Below, piece by piece: positions 18,334 through 27,165 of a stretch of 64,000 nucleotides of DNA. How positions within the stretch are numbered: position 1 is the stretch's first letter; each line of letters opens with the position of its first letter. The notes beneath the pieces were generated by a model. That model saw only the letters and a program-made list of their open reading frames with translations, did not search any database and had not been told where the DNA came from. Made by a program: the position numbers and the translations under genes. The DNA comes from Streptomyces sp. MBT53 (GTDB lineage: Bacteria > Actinomycetota > Actinomycetes > Streptomycetales > Streptomycetaceae): NCBI RefSeq assembly GCF_016654115.1, contig NZ_JAEQAZ010000011.1, positions 1 through 64,000 of the forward strand. Direction: 5' to 3'.

Positions 18334-19297
18334 CGAAGCCCTCCCCCGTGAGCGCCACGAACGCGTCCTCCAGGGAGGCCCGTTCGACGCCGAAGCCGCG
18401 GACGCGGACCCCGGCGGTCACCAACGCCTTGTTCACCTCGGCCAGTTCACGGTCCGGCGGCTCCGCCGTCACCCGCTCCTCCGCCACGACCACGTCCGCC
18501 AGCCCCTGTTCCTTCAGCACCCGTGCCGCGTCTCCGGTGTCGGGTGTCGCGACGAACAGCCGGCCCCGCGTCCCCGCCGCCAGTTCGGCCACCGAGCCCT
18601 GGGTGATCAGCTTGCCCTGGGCCATCACGGCCGCGTGGGTGCAGACCTGCTCGATCTCGTCCAGGAGGTGGGAGGAGAGGAAGACCGTCGTGCCGTCGGA
18701 AGCCAACTCCCGGATCAGGGAACGGATTTCGCGCATCCCCTGCGGGTCGAGGCCGTTGGTCGGCTCGTCCAGGACGAGCAGCTTGCGGGGCTGGAGCAGC
18801 GCGGAGGCGAGGCCGAGGCGCTGCTTCATGCCCAGGGAGTAGGCCTTGGCCTTCTTGCCGGAGGCCGCGGTCAGGCCGACCCGGTCGAGGGCGGCGGCGA
18901 CGCGGTCCCGCCGGGTGCGCGGGTCGGCGGTCGGGTCGGCGGCGTCGTAGCGCAGGAGGTTGTCGCGGCCGGAGAGGAAGCCGTACAGGGCGGGGCCCTC
19001 GATCAGGGCGCCGACGTGCGGCAGGACCGTGCGGACGGATCTCGGCATGGGGCGGCCGAGGACGCGGGCCGTGCCGGAGGTGGGTTCGATCAGGCCCATC
19101 AGCATGCGGATGGTGGTGGTCTTGCCGGAGCCGTTGGGACCGAGGAAGCCGAAGACGCTGCCCGCCGGGACGGTCAGGTCGAGACCGTCCACGGCGAGCT
19201 GTCCGCCGCGGAAGCGCTTGGTGAGGCCGCGGGTGGCGATGATGCCGCCGTCACCCGCGTCCGTCTGTTCCGTCTCCGCAGCGGACGGTTCGTCCAT
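18320..19297 (-). CDS. ABC transporter ATP-binding protein (ABC-2 type)
   Basis: A 325-residue ABC ATPase. Walker A is GPNGSGKTT (53-61), the signature is YSLGMKQRLGLA, Walker B is KLLVLDEPTNGLDPQG, and the H-loop is SSHLLDEI. The C-terminal ~90 residues are the extension seen in CcmA/DrrA-type exporters. The ATG at 19297 is favoured over an in-frame TTG at 19309 because GAGGGAG lies just upstream of it. It overlaps the permease start and lies 37 bp after the LolA-like gene. It drives the permease encoded at 17425. Confidence 0.93.
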   Translation of the reverse strand: MDEPSAAETEQTDAGDGGIIATRGLTKRFRGGQLAVDGLDLTVPAGSVFGFLGPNGSGKTTTIRMLMGLIEPTSGTARVLGRPMPRSVRTVLPHVGALIEGPALYGFLSGRDNLLRYDAADPTADPRTRRDRVAAALDRVGLTAASGKKAKAYSLGMKQRLGLASALLQPRKLLVLDEPTNGLDPQGMREIRSLIRELASDGTTVFLSSHLLDEIEQVCTHAAVMAQGKLITQGSVAELAAGTRGRLFVATPDTGDAARVLKEQGLADVVVAEERVTAEPPDRELAEVNKALVTAGVRVRGFGVERASLEDAFVALTGEGFDVAG

Positions 19298-19334
19298 CGG
19301 CTCCCTCAATTCCCGTGCTCCACAAGGTACTTGC

Positions 19335-20561
19335 CTACTTCGCCGCGTCGGCCGCCTTCACCAGCGCGCTCTTGGTGACCGCGCCGACGTAGACCTTGCC
19401 GTCGTCGGTGACCAGGGCGTTGATCAGCCGGGTCGAGTAGACCGTGCCCGAACCGAACGAGCCCTTCACCTGGTCGCCGAGCGAGCTGAGGAAGCCGCCG
19501 AGGTCGCCGCCGCCGGACGAGGAGCCGCCGGTCGGGATGCCCTGGCCGCCGGTCTCGAAGACGGCGATGGAGTTCCAGCCCTTGCCGAGGATCGTCGGGT
19601 CCTCGCCGCCCTTGTTGAGCGACTTGTCGCCCTTGTCGGACGGGCCGGAACCGGTGGAGTGCTTCGGAGCCGGGACGGCCTTTTCCGCACTGTCCTCCGT
19701 GGTGACCTTCGCGCCCTTGGGCACCTTGAAGTCGAAGGTGGAGGCGGCCGGCTTGGCCAGGCTGAGCTGGGTGAAGCCGACGTCGACGACGGCCGCGCCG
19801 CCGCTCGCCGGGGTGAGCGTGAACTTGAGCGGCAGGCCGGTCTTCGCGTCCACCGCGATGCTGATCGTGCCGACCGTGGTGCCGGACTGCTTGGGCTTGA
19901 TCAGCAGCTTGTAGGCGTCGCGGCCCGCGACGTGCTCGGTGCCGTCGACGGTGACCGAGGTGGTGTCGTCGACCGACTTCAGCGCCTCGTCGGTGAGGCC
20001 CTTGGGCGTGGCCCGGGTCTCGTCGCTCTTGGACGTGTCGGCGGAGGTCGTGGCGTGGTAGACCTCGTTCGACTGGCTGTCGTAGCCCCAGACGTCCTTG
20101 CCGTTGTGGATGAGGCTGTACTCCGCCGCGTTTTCCAGGAGGGAGACCTTCTGCTTGTCGGGGCCGTCGGCCGCGACGCGCAGGGTGTGGCTGCCGGAGG
20201 CCAGCTCGGTGAGCTTGCCGGTCGGGTCCGCGGAGGAGCCGTCGCCGGACTTGGTGGCGCCGGACAGCATGCTGCTCTCCAGGCCGCCGAGGTCGGGCAG
20301 GCCCAGGTCCGTGCTGATCTTGACCGTGCCGGACAGCTGCTCGACGTCCGACTTGGCGACCTTGTCGAGGAGCTGCTGTGCGGTGATCTTCGGGAGATTC
20401 GGGTCGCCGGAGTCGGCGAGCGCCGGGACCAGTCCGATGGTCGCCGCCGCCACCCCCACCACGGTGACCGGGACGATGTACCGCGCCGCCCTGCGCCGCC
20501 CGGACCGGAGCTCGTCGCGCTCTCCGGCGTCCGTGCTGTCGTCGGTTTCGTACGGTGCCAT
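19335..20561 (-). CDS. LolA-like / DUF2092-type membrane-anchored protein
   Basis: A 408-residue protein with a hydrophilic N-terminus, one transmembrane or uncleaved signal segment (YIVPVTVVGVAAATIGLVPALA, about 28-49), and a large external domain. The external part starts ITAQQLLDKVAKSDVEQLSGTVKIST, alternates beta-strand-like segments as in LolA/LppX-fold lipoprotein carriers, and has a flexible Gly/Ser-rich stretch near the end (GGSSSGGGDLGG). The ATG at 20561 has GGAGG about 11 nt upstream. It heads the unit with the ABC ATPase and permease. Actinobacteria have no Lol pathway, so the fold probably carries a lipid or senses the envelope. Function unproven. Confidence 0.83.
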   Translation of the reverse strand: MAPYETDDSTDAGERDELRSGRRRAARYIVPVTVVGVAAATIGLVPALADSGDPNLPKITAQQLLDKVAKSDVEQLSGTVKISTDLGLPDLGGLESSMLSGATKSGDGSSADPTGKLTELASGSHTLRVAADGPDKQKVSLLENAAEYSLIHNGKDVWGYDSQSNEVYHATTSADTSKSDETRATPKGLTDEALKSVDDTTSVTVDGTEHVAGRDAYKLLIKPKQSGTTVGTISIAVDAKTGLPLKFTLTPASGGAAVVDVGFTQLSLAKPAASTFDFKVPKGAKVTTEDSAEKAVPAPKHSTGSGPSDKGDKSLNKGGEDPTILGKGWNSIAVFETGGQGIPTGGSSSGGGDLGGFLSSLGDQVKGSFGSGTVYSTRLINALVTDDGKVYVGAVTKSALVKAADAAK

Positions 20562-20876
20562 GTCTGCCTTACCTCCGTCGTCGGCGGCGGCCAGTCCGTC
20601 TTCTGCGCGTCCCACCCTGCGCCGCCATTCTCACCCGAATCGGTGAGGAGTGGTGATTTCCGTGTTCTCCATCTGACCAAATCCGCGAGCGATAAGCGTC
20701 AGACCGGGGAGCCAACTCCGCGTACGACTGGGGTATGACACACGGAGGCGTCGCCTCCTCGAAACCCCTAGGGGGAAGACGCCGCCCGCACAGGGCAGTT
20801 GACCGGTATCGAGTAGAAACCGTCCTGAATCCGTACATATGGGTGGCAGCACACCGCATCGACCGAAGGGGTCGCC
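20562..20876. other. 315-bp divergent intergenic region
   Basis: Lies between the start of the LolA-like gene and the COG4315 lipoprotein gene, so promoters for both must be here. Two small dyads are visible: GGAGGC-GTC-GCCTCC (20744-20758) and the perfect palindrome CCCCTAGGGG (20765-20774). They are adjacent to each other, about 100 bp upstream of the lipoprotein ATG. I see no open frame worth calling and no clear sigma-factor consensus. Confidence 0.5.
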
Positions 20877-21407
20877 ATGCACGCCACCCAGCACCTCACC
20901 GGATACGCGGCCACGGGCGCCGCGATCCTGGCACTCGCGCTCGCCGGATGCGGAAGCAGCGGCGGCAGTGGAAACAGCGGCTCGGCCGGCGCTCCGGCCG
21001 CGGTCACCACGTCGACGACCCTCATGACCGCGAAGGTCGGCAAGGTGGGCACCGTCGTGACCGACGGCAAGGGGTACGTCCTCTACCGCTTCGACGCCGA
21101 CTCCGTCCACCCGACGAAGGTCAGCTGCTACGGCACCTGCGCCGTGGTCTGGCCCGCGGCGACCGTCAAGGGCTCCGTCACCGTCAAGGGCATCGACAAG
21201 AAGCTCGTCTCGACGGTGAAGCGCTCCGACGGGACCGCCCAGCTCACCCTGGCCGGCTGGCCCCTGTACCGGTACGCCAAGGACGACGAGCCCAAGGAGG
21301 CCTACGGCCAGGGCGTGGACGGCACCTGGTGGGCGGTGACGCCCACCGGAGCGAAGGCCACCACCTCCGGCAGCACGGGAAGCAACACGGGAGGGAGCGG
21401 CTACTGA
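20877..21407 (+). CDS. COG4315-type secreted lipoprotein
   Basis: A 176-residue lipoprotein. The signal peptide ends in the lipobox LALAGC (Cys at about residue 25), followed by a Gly/Ser-rich linker. Two related repeats follow, each with the YxxxxD-type motif and a Cys/Trp pair: GYVLYRFDADSVHP with CYGTCAVVWPA, and WPLYRYAKDDEP ending in WWAVTP. This is the 'Yx(FWY)xxD' lipoprotein family, found widely in Streptomyces with no defined biochemical role. The ATG at 20877 has AAGGGG upstream. It is convergent with the prenyl synthase gene 6 bp away. A CGGGCT-C-AGCCCG dyad (21409-21421) straddles the two stops and may end transcription of both. Confidence 0.85.
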   Translation: MHATQHLTGYAATGAAILALALAGCGSSGGSGNSGSAGAPAAVTTSTTLMTAKVGKVGTVVTDGKGYVLYRFDADSVHPTKVSCYGTCAVVWPAATVKGSVTVKGIDKKLVSTVKRSDGTAQLTLAGWPLYRYAKDDEPKEAYGQGVDGTWWAVTPTGAKATTSGSTGSNTGGSGY

Positions 21408-21413
21408 ACGGGC

Positions 21414-22424
21414 TCAGCCCGCGCGGTGCACCACCGCGTCGCACATCTCCAGGAGGGCGACCTTGGCGTCGCACTCGGGGAGCGGGGCGAGGGCCGCGCG
21501 GGCGTCCTCCGCGTAGCGGACGGTGTCGCGGCGGGCCTGCTCCAGGGCCGGGTGGTCGCGGAGCCGGGAGATGGCCTCGGTGAGGCGGTCGTCGTCCGTG
21601 AGGTCGGAGTCGAGGAGTTCGCACAGGGCGATGTCCTCGGCGAGACCGAGGCGGTCCGCGCGCTCCCGGAGCCGTAGCACCGGCAGGGTGGGGATGCCCT
21701 CGCGCAGGTCCGTGCCGGGGGTCTTGCCGGACTCGTGGCCGTCGGAGGCGATGTCCAGGACGTCGTCGGCGAGCTGGAAGGCGACGCCGAGCCGCTCGCC
21801 GTACTGGGTGAGGACGTCGACGACGGTCTCGTCGCAGCCGGACATCATCGCGCCGAAGCGGCAGGCGACCGCGACCAGGGAGCCGGTCTTGCCGCCGAGC
21901 ACGTCGAGGTAGTGCTCGACAGGGTCGCGCCCGTCGGAGGGTCCCGCGGTCTCCAGGATCTGGCCGGTGACCAGCCGCTCGAACGCCTCGGCCTGCACGC
22001 GCACCGCCTCGGGCCCGAGGTCGGCCAGGGTGTGCGACGCGCGCGCGAAGAGGAAGTCGCCGGTGAGGACCGCGACCGAGTTGCCCCAGCGGGTGTTGGC
22101 GCTCTCCACGCCCCGGCGTACGGCGGCCTCGTCCATCACGTCGTCGTGGTAGAGCGTGGCGAGGTGGGTCAGTTCGACGACGACCGCGGAGGGGACGACC
22201 CCCGGCGCGTAGGGATCGCCGAACTGTGCGGCGAGCATCACGAGGAGCGGCCTGAACCGCTTCCCGCCCGCGCGCACGAGATGCTGGGCGGCCTCCGTGA
22301 TGAAGGGCACCTCGCTCTTGGTGGCTTCGAGCAGACCCTCCTCGACTGCCGCCATTCCGGCCTGGACATCGGCTTCCAGAGCCTGGTCCCGCACGCTCAG
22401 CCCGAACGGCCCGACGACGGTCAC
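21414..22424 (-). CDS. long-chain polyprenyl diphosphate synthase
   Basis: A 336-residue trans-prenyl transferase that condenses isopentenyl diphosphate onto allylic diphosphates. The first aspartate-rich motif is DDVMD (94-98) in YHDDVMDEA, the second is DDVLD (220-224) in FQLADDVLD. GGKRFRPLL (53-61) and GGKTGSL (178-184) are also conserved. The two residues before the first motif and the general length suit a long-chain enzyme, probably making the menaquinone side chain. That fits the nearby respiratory genes. The start is the GTG at 22424 with GGAG about 9 nt upstream. It is divergent from the peptide transporter gene at 22631. The exact chain length cannot be read from sequence. Confidence 0.92.
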   Translation of the reverse strand: MTVVGPFGLSVRDQALEADVQAGMAAVEEGLLEATKSEVPFITEAAQHLVRAGGKRFRPLLVMLAAQFGDPYAPGVVPSAVVVELTHLATLYHDDVMDEAAVRRGVESANTRWGNSVAVLTGDFLFARASHTLADLGPEAVRVQAEAFERLVTGQILETAGPSDGRDPVEHYLDVLGGKTGSLVAVACRFGAMMSGCDETVVDVLTQYGERLGVAFQLADDVLDIASDGHESGKTPGTDLREGIPTLPVLRLRERADRLGLAEDIALCELLDSDLTDDDRLTEAISRLRDHPALEQARRDTVRYAEDARAALAPLPECDAKVALLEMCDAVVHRAG

Positions 22425-22630
22425 GAGGGGTCTCCTGTCTGCTGGTGTCCCTGGGCGGTCACACGGATTGTCGATAGGTCGCTGCCTTCACTCAAGTCAG
22501 CGTATCCGGTCGGCTTTCGATCACAGGTGCCACCCACCACAGTCCAGGCCGGGCGGTATCGGATCACGACCGGTATGTTTTTGATCACCTGATAAGAACG
22601 GATAACTATCTATTTAGGTGGAAGCCGCGG

Positions 22631-24136
22631 ATGGTGTCCCGAACCGCACTCGAAGCCGAGCCCGCCGACCAACCACCCCCCGAGGACGACCACGCCTTCC
22701 TCGGCCAGCCCAAGGGCCTGCTCACGCTCTCCGGTCTCGAGGTCTGGGAGCGTTTCTCGTTCCTGGGCATGCAGGCCATCCTCGTCCTCTACTTCGCGGA
22801 TACCGTCGCGCGCGGCGGCATGGGCATGTCGTCCGGAACGGCCGCATCCGTATCCGCAGCCTACGGAACCCTGGTCTATCTCGTCTCGGTCGCGGGCGGC
22901 TGGCTCGCCGACCGGATCCTCGGCTCGTACCGCGCGGTCCTGTGGGGCGGGATCCTCATCGCCTGCGGGCACTACGCGATGGCGGTCCCCACGGGCACGA
23001 TGACCTGGGTGGGCCTCGGTCTCATCAGCGCCGGCACCGGCCTGCTCAAGCCCAACGTGGCCACCATGGTCGGCAAGCTCTACCGCACCGACGACGACCG
23101 CCGGGACGCCGGCTTCGCGCTCTACTACATGGCGATCAACATCGGCGCCTTCGCGGGCCCGCTGATCACCGGCTGGCTCGGCGACCACGAGGGCTGGCAC
23201 TGGGGCTTCTCGGCCGCCGCGGTCGGCATGACCTTCGGGCTGATCCAGTACGTCGCCGGACGACGTCATCTCGCCGGGCGCAGGAACACCGCCGAGTTCG
23301 CACTCGCACCGGACGCGCTGCGCCGCGCGGTGCGGCTGATCGTCGTAGGCATCGTGGTGGCCGCCGTGCTCGCGACCGGCCTCGCCCTCGCCGGCTGGCT
23401 CACCATGGGCCGCTTCGTCGACCTCCTGACCGTCGTCTCGGTCGTCGCGCCCGTCGTGTACTTCGCGGTGATGTTCACGAGCCCCCGCGTGACCCCCGAG
23501 GAACGCGGCCGACTGCGCCCGTACATCGTGCTGTTCCTGGCCTCCACGGTCTTCAACTTCATTCTCTTCCAGGCCTATTCGACGATGATGCTGCTGGCCG
23601 CGTCGAACGCCGAGACGACCATCCTGGGCTTCGACTTCCCCGCCAGTTGGTACGCGTCCGCGCTCGGCGCCTTCGAGGTCGGGCTCGCGCCCGTGGTCGC
23701 CGCGCTCTGGGTCCGCATGGGCCGCGGCCAGCCGCACGCCTCCAACAAGATCGCGATCGGCGTCGTCCTCGGCGGACTCTCGTTCCTCCTGATGGTCCTG
23801 CCGACCAGCGGGCACAGCGGCGACGCCTACCGGATGTCGGCCTGGTGGATCGTCGGCTCGTACTTCCTGCTCGGCCTCGGCGACATCCTCCTGGAGACCT
23901 CCGGCATGTCGGCCACCACGAAGCTCGCCCCGGCCGCGTTCTCCAGCCAGACCATGTCCCTCTGGTTCCTGTCCCTCGCCCTCGCGAACGGCATCCAGGC
24001 CCAGACGGTGAAGCTCTACGACGACGTCTCCAAGCCGGCCTACTTCGGCGTCAACGGCGCGATCGCGGTGGCCGCGGGCCTCGCGGTGATGGCCGCCGCG
24101 CCCTGGCTGCGCCGCACCATGCACCCGGTCCACTGA
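22631..24136 (+). CDS. POT/PTR2-family proton-dependent peptide transporter
   Basis: A 501-residue inner-membrane protein with about 12-14 helices. POT-family signatures are present: the first-helix motif EVWERFSFLGMQAILVLYFA (the ExxER-type proton site), VSVAGGWLADRILGSYRAV, and FALYYMAINIGAFAGPLITGWLG, the PTR2 signature. It imports di- or tripeptides with protons. The ATG at 22631 is preceded only by a weak AGGTGG. The 206-bp region upstream is A/T-rich near its end (GATAAGAACGGATAACTATC) and should hold the promoter. Sixteen bp after its stop a CocE-type hydrolase starts. The two are almost certainly one operon for peptide uptake and processing. Confidence 0.93.
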   Translation: MVSRTALEAEPADQPPPEDDHAFLGQPKGLLTLSGLEVWERFSFLGMQAILVLYFADTVARGGMGMSSGTAASVSAAYGTLVYLVSVAGGWLADRILGSYRAVLWGGILIACGHYAMAVPTGTMTWVGLGLISAGTGLLKPNVATMVGKLYRTDDDRRDAGFALYYMAINIGAFAGPLITGWLGDHEGWHWGFSAAAVGMTFGLIQYVAGRRHLAGRRNTAEFALAPDALRRAVRLIVVGIVVAAVLATGLALAGWLTMGRFVDLLTVVSVVAPVVYFAVMFTSPRVTPEERGRLRPYIVLFLASTVFNFILFQAYSTMMLLAASNAETTILGFDFPASWYASALGAFEVGLAPVVAALWVRMGRGQPHASNKIAIGVVLGGLSFLLMVLPTSGHSGDAYRMSAWWIVGSYFLLGLGDILLETSGMSATTKLAPAAFSSQTMSLWFLSLALANGIQAQTVKLYDDVSKPAYFGVNGAIAVAAGLAVMAAAPWLRRTMHPVH

Positions 24137-24152
24137 ACCCAGGGGTCCCCTC

Positions 24153-26147
24153 ATGCGCATCCGTACGTCCTTCCCCCACGAGACGGCCCACGAGGACATC
24201 CGCATCCCCCTCGCGGACGGAACACGCCTCTACGCGCGCGTGTGGCGCCCGCTGACGGACGAACCCGTACCGGCGCTCCTCGAATACCTCCCGTACCGCC
24301 TGACCGACTGGACCGCGCCCCGCGACGCCCAGCGCCATCCCTGGTACGCGGGCCACGGCTACGCCTCCGTCCGCGTCGACGTGCGCGGCCACGGCAACAG
24401 CGAGGGCGCACCCGGCGACGAGTACGACGCCCAGGAGCTGGCGGACGGCGTCGAGGTCGTCAACTGGCTTGCCGCGCAACCCTGGTGCACCGGCAAGGTC
24501 GGCATGTTCGGCATCTCCTGGGGCGGCTTCAACTCCCTCCAGATCGCCGCCCTCGCCCCGGAACCCCTGAAGGCGATCGTCACCGTCTGCTCGACCGACG
24601 ACCGCTACGACAACGACGTGCACTACATGGGCGGTTCGGCCCTCGCCGTCGACCTGCACGCCTGGGCCGCCACCATGCTCGCCTTCGTCGCACGCCCGCC
24701 GGACCCCGAGTACGCGGGCCTGGTCTGGCGCGACATGTGGCTCAAGCGCCTCGAACAGATCGACCCGTTCATCCACACCTGGCTCGCCCACCAGCTCCGC
24801 GACGACTACTGGAAGCACGGCAGCGTCTGCGAGGACTACGGCGCGATCCGGGCCGCCGTCCTGGCGGTGGGCGGCTGGCACGACCCGTACCGCGACACGG
24901 TCCTACGGCTCGTCCAGCACCTCCCGCCCGACCGGGTGCGCGGCCTGATCGGCCCGTGGTCCCACCAGTACCCGGACCGGGGTCTGCCGCCAGGACCCGC
25001 GATCGGCTTCCTCCAGGAGACGCTGCGCTGGTGGGACCACTGGCTGAAGGGCGAGGACACGGGGGTGGCCACCGATCCGCTCCTGCGCGCCTACGTCAGC
25101 GACTCGCATCCTCCGGCCGCGGTCTACGACACCCTGCCCGGCCGTTGGGTCGGCGAGCCCGCGTGGCCCTCGCCGCATGTGAAGACGACGACGTACGGCC
25201 TCCGGGGCGCACCCGTGCTGGTGCGCTCCCCCATGCACACCGGGGTGGACGCGGGCCGTTTCTTCCCGTTCGGGAACGACGCCGATCTGCCGCCGGACCA
25301 GCGGGACGAGGACGCGCGGTCGGCGTGCTTCGAGTTCGAGGTGCCGGCCGAGACGTGGGTGCTGGGGCGGCCGAGGGTGCGGCTGCGGTTGACCTGCGGT
25401 GTGCCGCGCGGGCAGGTGATCGCGCGGCTGTGCGATGTCGCGCCGGACGGCGCCTCGACGCTGGTCACCCGGGGTGTGCTGAACCTGTCGGCGCGGTTCG
25501 GGCGGGACCGGGCGGTGTCGTGGACGCCGGGGGTCACGGAGGACGTGACCTTCGAGCTGAACGCCATCGGGCACGCCTTTCCGCCGGGGCATCGGATCCG
25601 GCTCGCGGTGTCGTCGGCGTACTGGCCGTGGATCTGGCCGCAGCCGGAGTCGGGGGCGGGGTTCACGCTGGATCCGGAGGGGAGTGCGATGGAACTCCCG
25701 GTTCGGGAGCGGGAGTTGGGGCCTGTCATCCGGTTCGACGAGCCCGAGGAGGCCGCGCCCATCGGGGTCAACTACCCCGCCACGCTGGACGAGCCGCGGC
25801 CCGAGCGGCTGGTCGTGCGGGATGTGGCGAAGGGCGAATGGCGGCTGGAGGTGGACCCCCGGTACGGCGGCACACGCGTGTATCCGGACGGGCTCGAGTT
25901 CACCGAGGACGCGCTGGAGACGTACACGATCGACGAGTCGGACCCGTTGTCCGCCCGTACGCGGTCCGACTGGACGATCCGGCTGCATCGGCCGGAGCTG
26001 GGATGGGACACGACCGTGCGGACGCGGTCGGAGATTACTTGCGACGAAACGGACTTTATTACCTCGAATGAGGTGATCTGCACCGAGGGCGGTGAAGTGA
26101 TCTTTCACCGCACTTGGGAGAAAAGGATTCCGAGAACTGCCAGTTGA
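24153..26147 (+). CDS. CocE/NonD-family alpha/beta hydrolase (X-Pro dipeptidyl-peptidase-like)
   Basis: A 664-residue serine hydrolase. The nucleophile motif is GISWGG with Ser122. DVRGHGNSEG (about 76-85) is the usual oxyanion-side segment. GGWHDPYRDTVLRL and IGPWSHQYPDRG hold the likely acid and His regions. The C-terminal third is the X-Pro dipeptidyl-peptidase C-terminal jelly-roll domain (VRLRLTCGVPRGQVIARLCDV, HRIRLAVSSAYWPWIWP). No signal peptide, so it is cytoplasmic. It starts 16 bp after the peptide transporter, which suggests that imported peptides, or an imported ester or amide, are its substrates. The last 120 residues lie in a region of more A/T-rich codons. Confidence 0.88.
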   Translation: MRIRTSFPHETAHEDIRIPLADGTRLYARVWRPLTDEPVPALLEYLPYRLTDWTAPRDAQRHPWYAGHGYASVRVDVRGHGNSEGAPGDEYDAQELADGVEVVNWLAAQPWCTGKVGMFGISWGGFNSLQIAALAPEPLKAIVTVCSTDDRYDNDVHYMGGSALAVDLHAWAATMLAFVARPPDPEYAGLVWRDMWLKRLEQIDPFIHTWLAHQLRDDYWKHGSVCEDYGAIRAAVLAVGGWHDPYRDTVLRLVQHLPPDRVRGLIGPWSHQYPDRGLPPGPAIGFLQETLRWWDHWLKGEDTGVATDPLLRAYVSDSHPPAAVYDTLPGRWVGEPAWPSPHVKTTTYGLRGAPVLVRSPMHTGVDAGRFFPFGNDADLPPDQRDEDARSACFEFEVPAETWVLGRPRVRLRLTCGVPRGQVIARLCDVAPDGASTLVTRGVLNLSARFGRDRAVSWTPGVTEDVTFELNAIGHAFPPGHRIRLAVSSAYWPWIWPQPESGAGFTLDPEGSAMELPVRERELGPVIRFDEPEEAAPIGVNYPATLDEPRPERLVVRDVAKGEWRLEVDPRYGGTRVYPDGLEFTEDALETYTIDESDPLSARTRSDWTIRLHRPELGWDTTVRTRSEITCDETDFITSNEVICTEGGEVIFHRTWEKRIPRTAS

Positions 26148-26382
26148 GGATGAATGCCCGATTTGCCGTTCTTAATCCCGCCGTGAGTTGGGTCACGCGT
26201 TTCTGTGCCTGGCCTGTGGTCCCGCGCGTTCACGTTTCCCCTTGCGGTGATTGACAGTTGAACCTTGGCTTACGCAAAGGATCAAGTGCCCCATACGCCT
26301 CAGATCAAGGTCAATAGGGGTTAGGTGTGATTCCGCCACTTGTTCCGGACATGTGCTCTCGCATAGTTTCCGGGCCTGTCGA
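26148..26382. other. 235-bp upstream part of the riboswitch leader region
   Basis: Gene-free. It should contain the promoter for the riboswitch transcript. A TTGACA at 26251-26256 is the best -35-like hexamer, but no good -10 lies 16-18 bp after it. No dyads of note. Confidence 0.4.
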
Positions 26383-26580
26383 GCGGAACGCCGAATCCTG
26401 CCGCCGCCCGGCATCCCAGTCACGAACTTCTCGCACGGCAGGAGCGGGGGAACCAGGTAAGTCGCCGGACCGGTCAGCACGACCGGGACGGCTTGGGGTT
26501 AAGTCACGTCCGTGAGGGCGTGGCCGGGCACCTCCCAGCCCGAACCCGACAGCTCACCTCGCAGGCGACGGAGAGGAACC
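26383..26580 (+). ncRNA. cyclic di-AMP (ydaO/yuaA-type) riboswitch
   Basis: The leader matches the ydaO-type aptamer seen upstream of cell-wall lytic genes in Streptomyces. It begins GCGGAACGCCGAATCC. A stem TCCTGCC/GGCAGGA pairs 26396-26402 with 26437-26443 and is followed at once by the conserved GCGGGGGAACC. Then come GGGGTTAAGT (26494-26503), GCCCGAACCCGACAGCT (about 26538-26554) and the closing segment with GCAGGCGACGGAGAGGAACC. It ends 5 nt before the transglycosylase ATG, so the GAGAGG ribosome site is part of, or touches, the 3' side. In this family c-di-AMP binding generally turns expression off. The 5' boundary is approximate. Confidence 0.86.
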
Positions 26581-26585
26581 TCGTC

Positions 26586-27053
26586 ATGCCTGCATCCGCT
26601 CAGTCCCGCCGCGCCCGCCTTGTCCGCCGTGTCGTTGTCGCCGGTACCGGTGTCGCGATCCTCGCCCTGCCCGTCGTGGGGGCGACCACCGCGTCGGCCG
26701 CGACGACCTCGTCGACCACGGTCGCCGGGTACCCCAACACCCTTGACGGGTGGATCCGTGAGTCCCTCGCGATCATGGCGCAGAAGGGGATTCCGGGGAC
26801 GTACAACGGGATCTACCGCAACGTGATCCGTGAGTCGTCCGGCAACCCGTACGCGATCAACAACTGGGACTCCAACGCGGCGGCCGGTACGCCGTCCAAG
26901 GGGCTGCTCCAGGTGATCGACCCGACGTTCAACGCGTATCACGTTGCCGGGACTTCGTTCGACCCGTACGACCCGGTTGCGAACATCACGGCTGCTTGCA
27001 ACTACGCGGCGGCGGTTTATGGGTCGATCGACAACGTGTACGGCGCTTACTAG
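26586..27053 (+). CDS. secreted SLT-type lytic transglycosylase
   Basis: A 155-residue exported muralytic enzyme. The signal peptide has a basic start and a hydrophobic core (VVVAGTGVAILALPVVG) and probably ends at ASA (36-38). The SLT domain (about 55-155) has the catalytic Glu83 in IRESSGNPYAINNWDSN, followed by GTPSKGLLQVIDPTFNAYH, the usual Streptomyces pattern. It would cleave the glycan strand of peptidoglycan outside the cell. The ATG at 26586 lies directly after a c-di-AMP riboswitch, so its expression is tied to the nucleotide that controls osmolyte and wall balance. Unlike many relatives it has no LysM or other wall-binding domain. It is short and complete. Confidence 0.92.
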   Translation: MPASAQSRRARLVRRVVVAGTGVAILALPVVGATTASAATTSSTTVAGYPNTLDGWIRESLAIMAQKGIPGTYNGIYRNVIRESSGNPYAINNWDSNAAAGTPSKGLLQVIDPTFNAYHVAGTSFDPYDPVANITAACNYAAAVYGSIDNVYGAY

Positions 27054-27066
27054 AAACTGTGGGATC

Positions 27067-27109
27067 AGCCACGACGGGTTGTGCTTTGAGTGGCACCGCC
27101 GTCGTGGCT
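27067..27109. terminator. inverted-repeat terminator between convergent genes
   Basis: A perfect 11-bp inverted repeat, AGCCACGACGG (27067-27077) and CCGTCGTGGCT (27099-27109), with a 21-nt loop, 13 bp after the transglycosylase stop. It sits between convergent genes and probably terminates both. Its right arm is also the edge of a repeated intergenic element. Confidence 0.7.
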
Positions 27110-27163
27110 GGTCGCGCCCGCGCGGCGGAGCCGCAAATTGACACAGCCCCGCGCCCCTAAAGG
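27101..27163. repeat. Streptomyces-type repeated intergenic element
   Basis: On the minus strand it reads AGGGGCGCGGGGCTGTGTCA, then TTTGCGGCTCCGCCGCGCGG and GCGACCAGCCACGAC. I recognise this as a short non-coding sequence found in many copies between Streptomyces genes. It includes its own GCGGCTCCGCCGC dyad. The identification is from memory, and no copy number is known here. Confidence 0.6.
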
Positions 27164-27165
27164 CC

